From: Roseibium sp.
Lineage (GTDB): Bacteria > Pseudomonadota > Alphaproteobacteria > Rhizobiales > Stappiaceae
Length of the DNA: 64,000 nt
Direction of reading: 5' to 3'
Assembly (NCBI GenBank): GCA_017643925.1
Contig: JAEPML010000016.1
Coordinates: forward strand, 59,886-123,885
This document shows positions 7,822-16,421 of this stretch, piece by piece (within the stretch, counting starts at the first letter, position 1; every line of letters begins with the position of its first letter). Both the position numbers and the translations under genes were made by a program. Under the pieces are notes generated by a model. That model was given only the letters and a program-made list of their open reading frames with translations, ran no database searches and was not told the origin of the DNA.

Positions 7822-8763
7822 GTGAACGTCGCTACAAAACAGATCGCGCTTGTGGGCGCCCCGGTGGATGAAGGCGCGGGCCAGAGAGGCTGTGTCATGG
7901 GGCCGGATGCCTTCCGCACGGCGGGCCTTGCCGAGACCCTGAATGCGCTGGGCCATTCGGTCGTTGATCATGGCAACCTGAACCCGATCGAGGTGGAACG
8001 GTTCACGCCACCCAATACGGTTTTAAAAAACTACCGGGAATACATCTCCTGGACCCGCACGCTCTACTCCAAGGCAGCCGAGCTCGGAACGACGCCGACC
8101 TTTCCGATCTATCTGGGTGGCGATCACGCCATGGCCGCCGGCACGGTCGCCGGTCAGGCCAGGGCCGCGGCTGAACAGGGGCGCCCGCTTTTCGTCCTCT
8201 GGCTGGATGCGCACTCGGACTTTCACACGCTGGAAAGCACCGATAGCGGCAACCTGCACGGAACCCCCTTGGCCTTTGTATGCGGGTTGCCGGGGTTTGA
8301 TGACCTCCTCGGAACACCGCTCCCCCATACGGTGAAGCCGGAAAATGTTGAAATACTGGGTGTTCGCTCGATCGATACCGCGGAGCGCGAAATGCTGCTC
8401 AATCTCGGTGTTGGTGTCAGCGACATGCGCCGGATCGACGAAGAAGGGGTTGTCCCGCTTCTGAAACCGTTCCTGGATCGCGTGCAGTCGGAAAACGGCC
8501 TGCTGCATGTCAGTCTCGACGTCGATTTTCTCGATCCGGAAATCGCGCCGGCAGTCGGCACGACCGTGCCCGGTGGCGCGACCTTCCGCGAAGCCCACCT
8601 GGTCATGGAAATGCTCCATGACAGCGGCCTTGTGACCTCACTCGATCTTGTTGAGCTCAACCCCTTCCTGGACGAACGCGGCAGGACCGCGCGCCTGATG
8701 GTCGACCTTACTGGCAGTCTCTTTGGACGCCGGGTCTTCGACCGCCCGACACAAAGCTTCTAG
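7822..8763 (+). CDS. rocF: Arginase
   Basis: This enzyme hydrolyses arginine to ornithine and urea. The 313-residue ureohydrolase carries all Mn-binding motifs: GGDHAMAAG (His), LDAHSDFHT (Asp/His) and SLDVDFLDPEIAP (Asp pair). The arginase signature 'GAPVDEGAGQRGC...GPDAFR' is at the N-terminus and ELNPFLDE near the end. The start is GTG 7822, six bases after GGAGG. Ornithine cyclodeaminase follows after 10 bases, so the pair converts arginine to proline via ornithine, as in Agrobacterium arcA-arcB. The divergent Lrp gene is the probable regulator. The organism could use arginine as a nitrogen source if a urease is present elsewhere. Confidence 0.95.
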   Translation: MNVATKQIALVGAPVDEGAGQRGCVMGPDAFRTAGLAETLNALGHSVVDHGNLNPIEVERFTPPNTVLKNYREYISWTRTLYSKAAELGTTPTFPIYLGGDHAMAAGTVAGQARAAAEQGRPLFVLWLDAHSDFHTLESTDSGNLHGTPLAFVCGLPGFDDLLGTPLPHTVKPENVEILGVRSIDTAEREMLLNLGVGVSDMRRIDEEGVVPLLKPFLDRVQSENGLLHVSLDVDFLDPEIAPAVGTTVPGGATFREAHLVMEMLHDSGLVTSLDLVELNPFLDERGRTARLMVDLTGSLFGRRVFDRPTQSF

Positions 8764-8773
8764 AGGACCGATC

Positions 8774-9856
8774 ATGACCCAATCCCATCTGAACCTGGAG
8801 CCTTCCGAGCTCGCCTACGTGCCTTTTGTCAGTGTCGACAACATGATGCGCAATGTGCGAGCCATCGGTGTTGAAAAAGCCCTGCGCGGGATCGCGAAAT
8901 ATATCGAGCAGGATTTTCTGCGCTGGGAAAGCTTCGACAAGAAGCCGCGCATTCCAGCCCATGCACCGCAGGGTGTGATCGAGCTGATGCCAACCAGTGA
9001 CGGCAAGACCTTCGGATTCAAATACGTCAACGGCCATCCGGAGAACATTCGCGACGGTTTGCAGACGGTCACCGGTTTCGGAGTTCTCTCCGATCTGCGC
9101 ACCGGTTATCCGGTTCTGTTCACGGAAATGACCATCCTCACGGCGCTCAGAACGGCCGCGAACTCGGCACTGGCCGCAAAATACCTGGCCCCGAAAAATT
9201 CCCACACAATGGCGATCATCGGTAACGGTGCCCAGTCCGACTTCCAGTGCCTGGCCTTCAAGGAGCTGCTCGGCATAACGGATATCCGGGCTTATGACAT
9301 CGACAGCAGTGCCAGTATCCGGCTGGCACGGAACCTGGCCGATTCAGGGCTGAACGTCACGATCTGCAAGACGCCGGAAGACGCGATCGAGGGTGCGCAG
9401 ATCATTACGACGGTTACGGCCGACAAGCGCTACGCAACCATCCTGACGGACAACATGGTCGGCTCCGGCGTGCATATCAACGCGATCGGAGGTGATTGCC
9501 CGGGCAAGACCGAGTTGCACAAGGACATTCTCCTGCGCTCCGACATCTTCGTCGAATATCCGGAACAGACCCGGATCGAAGGCGAGTTGCAACAGCTCGC
9601 GGACGATCATCCGGTCACGGAGCTATGGCAGGTCTATGCGGGCAAGGCACTTGGCCGGACCTCGGAAGACCAGATCACGCTGTTCGACAGCGTCGGTTTT
9701 GCAATCGAGGACTTTGCTGCTTTGCGCTACGTCCATGACCTTCTGCCGCTGACCGGTCATTTCGAAAAGCTGGACCTTCTGGCAGACCCGGACGACCCGC
9801 GCGATCTTTATGGCATGCTGCTGCGTTCCGCATCAGCAGATGACAAGGCAGCCTGA
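8774..9856 (+). CDS. Ornithine cyclodeaminase
   Basis: The enzyme converts ornithine to proline and ammonia with NAD+, recycling the cofactor within one turnover. The 360-residue protein belongs to the OCD/mu-crystallin family: N-terminal substrate domain with ELMPTSDGKTFGFKYVNGHP, the conserved GYPVLFTEMTILTALRTAANSALAAKYL, Rossmann motif IIGNGAQSDFQ near residue 140, and the catalytic-loop segment INAIGGDCPGKTEL with its Asp. The ATG at 8774 has AGAGGA upstream; an earlier in-frame start at 8723 would overlap arginase and lacks a site. It is the second gene of the arginine catabolic operon. Confidence 0.94.
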   Translation: MTQSHLNLEPSELAYVPFVSVDNMMRNVRAIGVEKALRGIAKYIEQDFLRWESFDKKPRIPAHAPQGVIELMPTSDGKTFGFKYVNGHPENIRDGLQTVTGFGVLSDLRTGYPVLFTEMTILTALRTAANSALAAKYLAPKNSHTMAIIGNGAQSDFQCLAFKELLGITDIRAYDIDSSASIRLARNLADSGLNVTICKTPEDAIEGAQIITTVTADKRYATILTDNMVGSGVHINAIGGDCPGKTELHKDILLRSDIFVEYPEQTRIEGELQQLADDHPVTELWQVYAGKALGRTSEDQITLFDSVGFAIEDFAALRYVHDLLPLTGHFEKLDLLADPDDPRDLYGMLLRSASADDKAA

Positions 9857-9916
9857 GCTGATCGGAAGTATCTCCAGGTGGAGAAATGGCCCGGGTGCAA
9901 GTGACCGAAGACGAAA

Positions 9917-9935
9917 GGCGTTGAAAGTCAACGCC
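9917..9935 (+). terminator. Hairpin after the arginine operon
   Basis: GGCGTTGA-AAG-TCAACGCC forms a perfect 8-bp stem with a three-base loop, 61 bases past the ornithine cyclodeaminase stop. No T-run follows, so it is either a weak or factor-dependent terminator or an mRNA-stabilising hairpin. Confidence 0.35.
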
Positions 9936-9975
9936 GTGTAAGCAACGATGGCCGCCAGTCAAATGGGGGTCATCG

Positions 9976-10527
9976 ATGAATTTGAAGTCACTGGCTTTTG
10001 CCGGCCTTGCCTGCTGCCTTGCGAATACCGCCGGGGCCGCCGAACAGTATTTTTCATTCAAGGACTGGAATGTCCTGGTGGAGACTGTCGATACGGGCGA
10101 AGACCTGCGCGTCACTTGCAGCATGTGGACCGGTGGAGACGGAGAGCCGACAGTAGGATTTTCGCTCTCCAACGGTGATGCTTTGCCACCCGATATTTTC
10201 CCGGGTGTTCAATTGATGGAAAGAGCCGTGCGCGGCCACAGGACCGTTCTTCAAAACGGGCAGGCGGTCAATTTTGTCTTCGATGACGGCGACAGTGCCC
10301 AGGCGAGTGTTTACGCCGATCTGGATCAGGACGGATTTGCTTTTGCGGAAACAAGTTTTCCGTTTGAAGACAATCAGCGTGTCCTGCAGGCCATGCAGCG
10401 AAACGGCTTGATCGACATTGTCGGCCCGGAAGGCCTTGTCTACAGCGCTTCCCTCAGCGGATTTACGGCGTCTTACCGAAAGGTCGCCGAACAGTGCGGT
10501 TTTCCGGTCGACGGCGTTATCAACTGA
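9976..10527 (+). CDS. Small exported protein of unknown function
   Basis: This 183-residue protein has a clear signal peptide (MNLKSLAFAGLACCLANTAGAA, cleavage near residue 21). The mature protein begins with an aromatic beta-like segment (EQYFSFKDWNVLVET) and has a single central Cys in VTCSMWTGG and one near the end (EQCGFP), which could form a disulfide. The layout 'W.V......C......G...VGFSLSN' recalls small IalB-like periplasmic proteins of alphaproteobacteria, but the resemblance is weak and no function is assigned. The ATG at 9976 follows GGGGGTC. Its last 8 bases overlap the 3' end of convergent pyrF. Confidence 0.75.
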   Translation: MNLKSLAFAGLACCLANTAGAAEQYFSFKDWNVLVETVDTGEDLRVTCSMWTGGDGEPTVGFSLSNGDALPPDIFPGVQLMERAVRGHRTVLQNGQAVNFVFDDGDSAQASVYADLDQDGFAFAETSFPFEDNQRVLQAMQRNGLIDIVGPEGLVYSASLSGFTASYRKVAEQCGFPVDGVIN

Positions 10528-11248
10528 GGGCGGCTGCTATCTCGTCAACGACGGACCTTGCCACGGCGCCCGGGTCGCTTGCCTTGGAAATCGGGCGGCC
10601 GACAACCAGATAGTCGCTGCCGGACCTGATGGCGTCAGCCGGGGTCATGACACGGCGCTGATCGTCGGCGGCGCTGCCGGACGGACGGATGCCCGGGGTC
10701 ACGATAACCAGCTCATCGCCAAGGATCGGGCGTAATTTTTCAGCTTCCGTTGCCGCACAGACGATACCGCCCATACCCGCGGCACGCGCGTCGCGTGCTC
10801 TTGCCTCGACCACATCGGCAACCGGTCCCCGATAACCTGCTGCAACCAGATCGTCCTCGTCCATTGAGGTCAGAACCGTGACACCGAGCAGGCACAGGTT
10901 CGGATTGCCTTCCTCCTGAAGCCCCTTCATCGCTGCACGCATCGTTTTCGGATAGGCATGCAGCGTCATGAAGGTCATGCCCATCTTGGCAACATTGCGC
11001 ACGGCCTTCGTAATGGTGTTGTCGATGTCGTGCAGTTTCACGTCGAGAAAGATCTTCTTGCCGCCTTCGGCCAGCTCGCGGGCAAATTCCAGGCCGCCCG
11101 CGAATTGCAGTTCCATGCCGATCTTGTAGACACCGACGTGACCCTCGGTCTTTGCGACCAGCTTTTCCGCCTCGGCGACGGTCGGAACGTCAACAGGCAG
11201 CATCAGTCGGTCAAGCGCAGTTTTCGGGGCGAACGGGCTGGTCGGCAT
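10520..11248 (-). CDS. pyrF: Orotidine 5'-phosphate decarboxylase
   Basis: PyrF performs the last step of UMP synthesis, decarboxylating OMP. The 242-residue protein has the active-site signature FLDVKLHDIDNTI with the Lys-Asp pair, an N-terminal PVDVPTVAEAEKL where family members begin 'ALDvp...A', and the phosphate-binding TPGIRPSGSAADDQRRVMTP with QRR near the end. Length is normal for the bacterial type. The 3' ends of pyrF and the exported-protein gene overlap by 8 bases in convergent orientation. An SDR gene lies 68 bases upstream on the same strand. Confidence 0.96.
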   Translation of the reverse strand: MPTSPFAPKTALDRLMLPVDVPTVAEAEKLVAKTEGHVGVYKIGMELQFAGGLEFARELAEGGKKIFLDVKLHDIDNTITKAVRNVAKMGMTFMTLHAYPKTMRAAMKGLQEEGNPNLCLLGVTVLTSMDEDDLVAAGYRGPVADVVEARARDARAAGMGGIVCAATEAEKLRPILGDELVIVTPGIRPSGSAADDQRRVMTPADAIRSGSDYLVVGRPISKASDPGAVARSVVDEIAAALS

Positions 11249-11316
11249 GGAGTGGTCTCCTTGAGCATGTGGGAAGGCGCTTCGTCCTTACCACCACCGA
11301 CCGAACGTTTCCAGAT

Positions 11317-12168
11317 CTAGCTTCTGCCGGTTTTCTCGAAATCCGCAAAAGCATCCTTGTACTCCGGGTGCCAGCGGCTGAGCGGGGGCCGGTTCTGGAT
11401 GATGTCTCCAGCGGCCCATTCGGCGCGGCGCTTGTCGCGGGTGCTGTCCACGTCATTGTCCGGAAACAGGATGTAAAAGTCGCCGTCCGACATCTTCTCG
11501 ATGAAATAGTCGACTGTCTGCTCGCTGGTCCAGGCAGCTGCCGGCTTGTCGGGAAACCACTTGGCGACCATGCCGGTATAGGTGAAGCCGGGAACAAACA
11601 GATGAACGGAAATGGGTGCTCCCGCCTCGCGCAATTCATGGGCAAGCTGTTCACTGAGCACTTTGACGGCAGCCTTGGTTGCATTGTAGCCCGGGTTCCC
11701 GGGCGGCGTGGTAATGCCCTGCTTGGAACCGGTATTGACGATCACCGCGGGTCGGCCGGCCTCGATCATGCGCTTCGCAAACGCCTGGACACCGCGCAGA
11801 ACGCCGAAAAAGTTGACCTCCATCATCTGGGTCCAGTTCTCGAACTGATCCAGACTTGTAGTCGACAGCCCGATGCCCGCGTTGTTCATCAGGACGGCAA
11901 CCGGTCCGGTTTCGAAAGCCTTGTCGGCAAGCGCCATGACCTGGTCCATGTCGGCAACGTCCGTCGGGACCGCGAGCACGGTCGCACCGGGCCGGGCCGC
12001 ATTTCGGACGCTGGCCGTGGCGCTTTCGAGCTTTTCGCCGGGCAGGTCCGCCAGGATCACGTCAAGTCCGGCCTCCGCAAAGCGTGTGGCAGCGACCAGC
12101 CCGACACCGCTGGCAGCCCCGGTTACGACTGCCACTCCACCCTCTGATAGTGCTTGCCTGTACATCAT
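11317..12168 (-). CDS. Short-chain dehydrogenase/reductase (SDR family)
   Basis: This classical NAD(P)-dependent oxidoreductase has 283 residues. It shows the Rossmann motif TGAASGVG near residue 15, NNAG near 95, the catalytic Ser in VNTGSKQG, YNATK with catalytic Tyr and Lys, and an extended C-terminal portion ending in an unusual RPPLSRWHPEYKDAF segment. The substrate is not evident. The ATG at 12168 has GCAGGAGAGC just upstream; a longer frame from 12255 has no such site. It is 68 bases upstream of pyrF on the same strand, and the spacer to divergent hisB is 177 bases. Confidence 0.88.
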   Translation of the reverse strand: MMYRQALSEGGVAVVTGAASGVGLVAATRFAEAGLDVILADLPGEKLESATASVRNAARPGATVLAVPTDVADMDQVMALADKAFETGPVAVLMNNAGIGLSTTSLDQFENWTQMMEVNFFGVLRGVQAFAKRMIEAGRPAVIVNTGSKQGITTPPGNPGYNATKAAVKVLSEQLAHELREAGAPISVHLFVPGFTYTGMVAKWFPDKPAAAWTSEQTVDYFIEKMSDGDFYILFPDNDVDSTRDKRRAEWAAGDIIQNRPPLSRWHPEYKDAFADFEKTGRS

Positions 12169-12345
12169 CCGCTCTCCTGCCTGTCGCGCGCAGCCCTTTT
12201 GTCGCCCGCGTTGCAATAAGACAAACATGGTGTTTTGTGCAGCCGGTTCCATCATTTGGCGCGATGAATTGGATGTCGCTATTTCATTAGACGGTGCGGG
12301 CTGCTACAACACCGCCGGTCTAACACCAAGCGAGGACAACAGCTT

Positions 12346-12939
12346 ATGCGCACTGCGAGTGTATCGCGCGATACCAAGGAAACCCGCATTTCTGTCGAGA
12401 TCAACCTGGACGGCACCGGCGCTTATGACGTCAAGACCGGCGTCGGGTTCTTCGATCATATGCTGGAGCAGTTGTCGCGACATTCGCTGATCGACATCAA
12501 GGCACGCGCCGATGGTGACACCCATATCGACTTTCACCACACCGTTGAGGACACCGGCATTGCGCTGGGCCAGGCGATCTCGCAGGCATTGGGCGACATG
12601 GCGGGCATTACCCGCTATGCCGATACCCACCTTGCCATGGACGAGGCACTGACCCGCTGCGCACTGGACGTGTCCGGGCGTCCGTTTCTGGTCTGGGACG
12701 TGACCTTCGACCGTGACAAGGTCGGTGATTTCGATACGGAGCTCTTCGAGGAGTTTTTCCGGGCCTTTGCGATGAATGCCGGAATCACGCTTCACATTGC
12801 CAACCTTTACGGGTCAAACTGTCACCATATTGCCGAAACCTGCTTCAAGGCAGTGGCGCGCAGCTTGCGCAAGGCCGTCGAAATCGATCCGCGTCAGGCG
12901 GACCGTGTCCCGACGACCAAGGGTCAACTCGGCGGCTAG
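12346..12939 (+). CDS. hisB: Imidazoleglycerol-phosphate dehydratase
   Basis: HisB dehydrates imidazoleglycerol phosphate to imidazoleacetol phosphate in histidine biosynthesis. The 197-residue protein is the stand-alone dehydratase, without the phosphatase domain of E. coli HisB. Mn-binding His-rich motifs are intact: FFDHMLEQLSRHS, FHHTVEDTGIALG and GSNCHHIAETCFKAVARSL. It opens the operon hisB-DUF2628-hisH-DUF1330-hisA-hisF-hisE-coaA. No attenuator-like His-codon leader is visible upstream, and the start ATG lacks a strong Shine-Dalgarno. Confidence 0.96.
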   Translation: MRTASVSRDTKETRISVEINLDGTGAYDVKTGVGFFDHMLEQLSRHSLIDIKARADGDTHIDFHHTVEDTGIALGQAISQALGDMAGITRYADTHLAMDEALTRCALDVSGRPFLVWDVTFDRDKVGDFDTELFEEFFRAFAMNAGITLHIANLYGSNCHHIAETCFKAVARSLRKAVEIDPRQADRVPTTKGQLGG

Positions 12940-12954
12940 GAAACGGATGGGCGC

Positions 12955-13455
12955 ATGAGCACCTATGTTGTCATGGCACCGCCGGAATTCGAAGATCTGG
13001 CGGGGGATCCCCGGCAGACCGACCGGCTTGCCTTTATCCCGGACAAGTTCTCTGTCCTGGCCCTGCTCTTTTCGGTGATCTGGCTGCTGGTCCATCGCAT
13101 GTGGCTGGTTCTGCTTGGATACCTGTTCGTGACCCTGATGGTGGAACTGCTGGCTCTCTCGATCAGCGCCGAAGCCATGGGGGTTGTCGCCCTCGTGGTT
13201 TCGCTGATCTTTGCCTTCGAGGCGCAAGCGCTCCGCCGCTGGTCCCTGAAACGCAAGGGCTGGCGGGTTGTCGGCATCGTCGACGGCTTGAGCCGCGATG
13301 AGGCCGAGTTTCGATTTCTACACAAGGAAGCCGGTGACATGACCCGGCCCCTGACTTCAACTGACCGGGAGCGCCATGCTCCGGTGCCGATCGTCCCAAG
13401 GGTTGGCAGTGAGCAGGTTGTCGGCCTGACTCTCGGTCCGGAGACCCGTCAATGA
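12955..13455 (+). CDS. DUF2628 membrane protein in the his operon
   Basis: The 166-residue protein has an N-terminal soluble segment (MAPPEFEDLAGDPRQTDRLAFI), then two or three membrane segments between about residues 30 and 90 (FSVLALLFSVIWLLVHRMW, LLGYLFVTLMVELLAL, GVVALVVSLIFAFEA), and a cytoplasmic tail with RRWSLKRKGWRVVGIVDG. The 'D...F.PD.F...A..F...WLL..R.W' layout is that of DUF2628, often found between hisB and hisH in Rhizobiales. Its stop overlaps the hisH start by four bases (ATGA at 13452-13455), indicating translational coupling. No biochemical role is known from the sequence. Confidence 0.82.
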   Translation: MSTYVVMAPPEFEDLAGDPRQTDRLAFIPDKFSVLALLFSVIWLLVHRMWLVLLGYLFVTLMVELLALSISAEAMGVVALVVSLIFAFEAQALRRWSLKRKGWRVVGIVDGLSRDEAEFRFLHKEAGDMTRPLTSTDRERHAPVPIVPRVGSEQVVGLTLGPETRQ

Positions 13456-14105
13456 CAACTGCAATTATCGACTATGGCTCGGGCAATCTGCGATCGGCCG
13501 AGAAGGCGTTCGAGCGCGCAAGCCGTGCGCACGCGCATATGCCGGACGTGATCGTCACTGCCGATCCCGAGCGTGTTTTGAAAGCCGACCGGATCGTTCT
13601 GCCCGGCGTCGGAGCCTTTGCGGACTGCAAGCGGGGCCTGTGGGCCGTTGATGGCATGCCCGAAGCGCTCGACGAAACCGTGCGCAAGCAGGGCAAACCG
13701 TTTTTCGGCATCTGCGTCGGCATGCAGCTGATGGCGAGCCGCGGCCTGGAATTCGAGACGGTTGACGGTCTCGGCTGGGTCGATGGCGATGTCACGGAAA
13801 TGAAACCGGCGGACCCGACGCTGAAGATCCCGCATATGGGCTGGAACACCATTGATCTGCGGCCGGACGGACACCCGGTTTTCCAGGGTATCGAGACCGG
13901 CCCGAAGGGTCTGCATGCCTATTTCGTGCATTCGTTCCACTTTGCCTGTGCGAACGAGAAGGATCGCCTGGCGACATTCGACTATGCCGGAACCTTCACG
14001 GCCATGGTGGCGCGCGACAACATGATCGGCACCCAGTTCCACCCGGAAAAGAGCCAGCGGCTGGGTCTCGACCTGATCGCCAATTTCCTTGACTGGACGC
14101 CGTGA
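13452..14105 (+). CDS. hisH: Imidazole glycerol phosphate synthase, glutaminase subunit
   Basis: HisH hydrolyses glutamine and passes ammonia to HisF. The 217-residue class I glutamine amidotransferase has the nucleophile motif FFGICVGMQLM, the oxyanion-strand region, and the His-Glu pair in GTQFHPEKSQ near the C-terminus. The N-terminal IIDYGSGNLRSAEKAFERA is characteristic. It is translationally coupled to the upstream DUF2628 gene. A DUF1330 gene separates it from hisA. Confidence 0.97.
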   Translation: MTTAIIDYGSGNLRSAEKAFERASRAHAHMPDVIVTADPERVLKADRIVLPGVGAFADCKRGLWAVDGMPEALDETVRKQGKPFFGICVGMQLMASRGLEFETVDGLGWVDGDVTEMKPADPTLKIPHMGWNTIDLRPDGHPVFQGIETGPKGLHAYFVHSFHFACANEKDRLATFDYAGTFTAMVARDNMIGTQFHPEKSQRLGLDLIANFLDWTP

Positions 14106-14220
14106 ACCGGATCACAGGCACCGGGCGGTTTTACCGCTGGGGCATCACTTCCAGTGCTGCCCGCGTTGTCGTCCCGGGCAGATAACGGCTTGCAAAAGAA
14201 CGATTTAGAGGGAGAAACAC

Positions 14221-14508
14221 ATGGCCAAGGGTTACTGGATTGCACGTGTGGATGTGCATGAACCGGAAAACTATCCGCAATATGTCGAGACGGCGAAGCC
14301 GGCATTTGAACGCTTTGGGGCGAAATTCCTCGCGCGCGGCGGAAAAACCGATGCTGTCGAGGGTCCCGGGCGGGCCCGGAACGTCATAATTGAATTTCCG
14401 AGCTTTCAACATGCGCTCGATTGCTATAACTCCCCCGAATATCAGGAGGCGGTCAAGATCCGCCAGAAATACGCGGACGGTGAAATCGTCCTTGTCGAAG
14501 GAACATAA
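14221..14508 (+). CDS. DUF1330 family protein
   Basis: The 95-residue protein fits DUF1330, a dimeric alpha/beta-barrel fold related to ABM-type enzymes. It starts MAKGYWIARVDV, has the middle motif FLARGGKTDAVEGPGRARNVIIEFPSFQHALDCYNSPEYQEA, and ends KYADGEIVLVEG. The Shine-Dalgarno is AGAGGGAG before ATG 14221. It lies between hisH and hisA with only 6 bases to hisA, so it is cotranscribed. The enzymatic role of the family is not established, and no link to histidine synthesis is visible beyond position. Confidence 0.88.
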   Translation: MAKGYWIARVDVHEPENYPQYVETAKPAFERFGAKFLARGGKTDAVEGPGRARNVIIEFPSFQHALDCYNSPEYQEAVKIRQKYADGEIVLVEGT

Positions 14509-14514
14509 GGCAAC

Positions 14515-15258
14515 ATGATCCTCTTTCCCGCCATCGACCTGAAAGATGGCCAATGCGTGCGCCTGAAGCTGGGCGATATGGACCAGGCAACCGTGTTCAA
14601 CGACGATCCCGGTGCCCAGGCGAAATCGTTTGAAGATCAGGGCTTCGAATGGCTGCACGTGGTCGATCTCAACGGTGCCTTTGCCGGTGAGAGCGTCAAT
14701 GGCGCTGCCGTCGATTCCATCCTGGCTTCCACGAACAACCCGGTACAGCTCGGGGGCGGGATCAGGACGCTGGACCACATTGAAGCCTGGCTATCAAAGG
14801 GGATCACCCGGGTCATTCTGGGCACCGTTGCCGTGCGCGACCCGGACCTTGTCAAGGAAGCCTGCCGGAAGTTCCCGGGCAAGGTCGCGGTCGGAATTGA
14901 CGCCAAGGGCGGTTTTGTTGCGGTCGAAGGTTGGGCGGAAACGTCCGAACTCACGGCCGTGGACCTGGCGCATCAATTCGAGGACGCCGGCGTATCGGCG
15001 ATCATCTACACCGATATCGATCGCGACGGTGTCCTGAAAGGGCTCAACATTCCCTCGACACTGGAACTGGCACGGTCCGTTTCAATACCGGTGATTGCTT
15101 CGGGCGGGCTGGCATCGATTGACGACATTCATCGTCTGCTGGAGCCCGATTGTGGAATTCTGGAAGGCGCGATTTCCGGCCGGGCGTTGTATGATGGGCG
15201 CCTCGATCCGAAAGAGGCGATGGACCTTATCCGCGCCGCAAGGGAAAAGCAGTCATGA
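14515..15258 (+). CDS. hisA: Phosphoribosylformimino-5-aminoimidazole carboxamide ribotide isomerase
   Basis: HisA isomerises ProFAR to PRFAR. The 247-residue (beta/alpha)8 barrel has the catalytic Asp in FPAIDLKDGQCVRL, the second catalytic Asp in IIYTDIDRDGVLKG, and phosphate loops in QLGGGIRTLD and IASGGLASIDD. Its end overlaps the hisF start by four bases (15255-15258), indicating coupling. Confidence 0.97.
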   Translation: MILFPAIDLKDGQCVRLKLGDMDQATVFNDDPGAQAKSFEDQGFEWLHVVDLNGAFAGESVNGAAVDSILASTNNPVQLGGGIRTLDHIEAWLSKGITRVILGTVAVRDPDLVKEACRKFPGKVAVGIDAKGGFVAVEGWAETSELTAVDLAHQFEDAGVSAIIYTDIDRDGVLKGLNIPSTLELARSVSIPVIASGGLASIDDIHRLLEPDCGILEGAISGRALYDGRLDPKEAMDLIRAAREKQS

Positions 15259-16034
15259 CCCTCAAAGCCCGTGTCATTCCCTGCCTCGACGTGAAGGACG
15301 GCCGCGTCGTCAAGGGCGTCAATTTTGTTGATCTGGTCGATGCCGGTGACCCGGTTGAGGCCGCCAAGGCCTATGATGCCGCAGGCGCCGACGAGCTTTG
15401 TTTTCTGGATATCACGGCCAGCCACGAGGGCCGCGACACGATCTATGACGTTGTGCGCCGGACCGCGGAAGCCTGCTTCATGCCGGTGACCGTCGGCGGC
15501 GGGGTCCGGACCGTGGAAGACATCCGCAAGCTCCTGATAGCAGGAGCCGACAAGGTGTCGATCAACACGGCAGCGGTCAAGAACCCGGATTTCGTGCGCG
15601 AGGCGGCCGAAAAGTTCGGAGCCCAATGCATCGTCGTGTCGATCGATGCCAAGCAGGTCAACGCTCCGGGCGAAGCCGAGAAATTCGAGATCTTCACCCA
15701 TGGCGGCCGGAACCCGACCGGGATCGACGCCGTCGAGTTTGCCAGGAAAGTCGTGGAACTGGGCGCCGGGGAACTGCTGGTGACCTCCATGGACCGGGAT
15801 GGCACGAAGTCGGGCTACAACATCGCGCTGACCCGCGCCATTGCTGATGCCGTTCCGGTGCCGGTGATTGCGTCAGGCGGGGTCGGAACGCTCGATCACA
15901 TGGTCGAGGGTGTTCGCGATGGCCACGCGACGGCGGTGCTGGCCGCGTCGATCTTCCATTTTGGCGAATTCACCATCCAGGAAACCAAGCGACACATGAG
16001 TGGCGCCGGTATTCCGATGCGCCTCGATTCGTGA
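15255..16034 (+). CDS. hisF: Imidazole glycerol phosphate synthase, cyclase subunit
   Basis: HisF uses ammonia from HisH to close the imidazole ring, releasing IGP and AICAR. The 259-residue barrel shows the catalytic Asp in IPCLDVKDGRVVKGVNF, DELCFLDITAS, the VGGGVRTVEDIR loop, LVTSMDRDGTKSGYN with the second Asp, and the C-terminal IASGGVGTLDHM. It overlaps hisA by four bases, and hisE follows after 19 bases. Confidence 0.98.
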   Translation: MTLKARVIPCLDVKDGRVVKGVNFVDLVDAGDPVEAAKAYDAAGADELCFLDITASHEGRDTIYDVVRRTAEACFMPVTVGGGVRTVEDIRKLLIAGADKVSINTAAVKNPDFVREAAEKFGAQCIVVSIDAKQVNAPGEAEKFEIFTHGGRNPTGIDAVEFARKVVELGAGELLVTSMDRDGTKSGYNIALTRAIADAVPVPVIASGGVGTLDHMVEGVRDGHATAVLAASIFHFGEFTIQETKRHMSGAGIPMRLDS

Positions 16035-16053
16035 GCTTGAAGGACCTAGCCAA

Positions 16054-16377
16054 ATGACCAAGTTCACACTGGACGATCTGGACGCCATAATTGCTGCACG
16101 TGCGAAGCGTGAGGATGAAACATCCTACACGCGCAAACTCGTGAACAAGGGCGTTGCCAAATGCGCCCAGAAACTGGGGGAAGAGGCGGTGGAGGCGGCA
16201 ATTGCCGCCGTCAGGAATGACCGGAAGGAATTGACGGCTGAGGCTGCCGACCTGCTTTATCATCTGCTTGTGGTCCTGAATGTTTCCGGGGTTCCGCTGG
16301 AAGATGTTATGAAGGAACTGGCAGGTCGAACGGGACAGACCGGGCTTGAAGAGAAGGCTTCCCGGACGCAGCAGTAA
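16054..16377 (+). CDS. hisE: Phosphoribosyl-ATP pyrophosphatase
   Basis: HisE hydrolyses phosphoribosyl-ATP to phosphoribosyl-AMP. The 107-residue all-alpha MazG-like protein has the metal-binding helix KLGEEAVEAAIAA and the paired EAADLLYHLLVVL motif. It begins at ATG 16054 with GAAGGA upstream; an earlier in-frame start at 16000 would overlap hisF. No HisI domain is fused, so PR-AMP cyclohydrolase must be encoded elsewhere. coaA follows closely. Confidence 0.95.
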   Translation: MTKFTLDDLDAIIAARAKREDETSYTRKLVNKGVAKCAQKLGEEAVEAAIAAVRNDRKELTAEAADLLYHLLVVLNVSGVPLEDVMKELAGRTGQTGLEEKASRTQQ

Positions 16378-16421
16378 TTTCGGTGATCCCTGGCAGCATC
16401 GCAGCGAGGACCGCGTTACAG

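Noticed and set aside
12169..12345. Histidine attenuator upstream of hisB
   Set aside because: No short frame with a run of His codons followed by alternative hairpins could be found.
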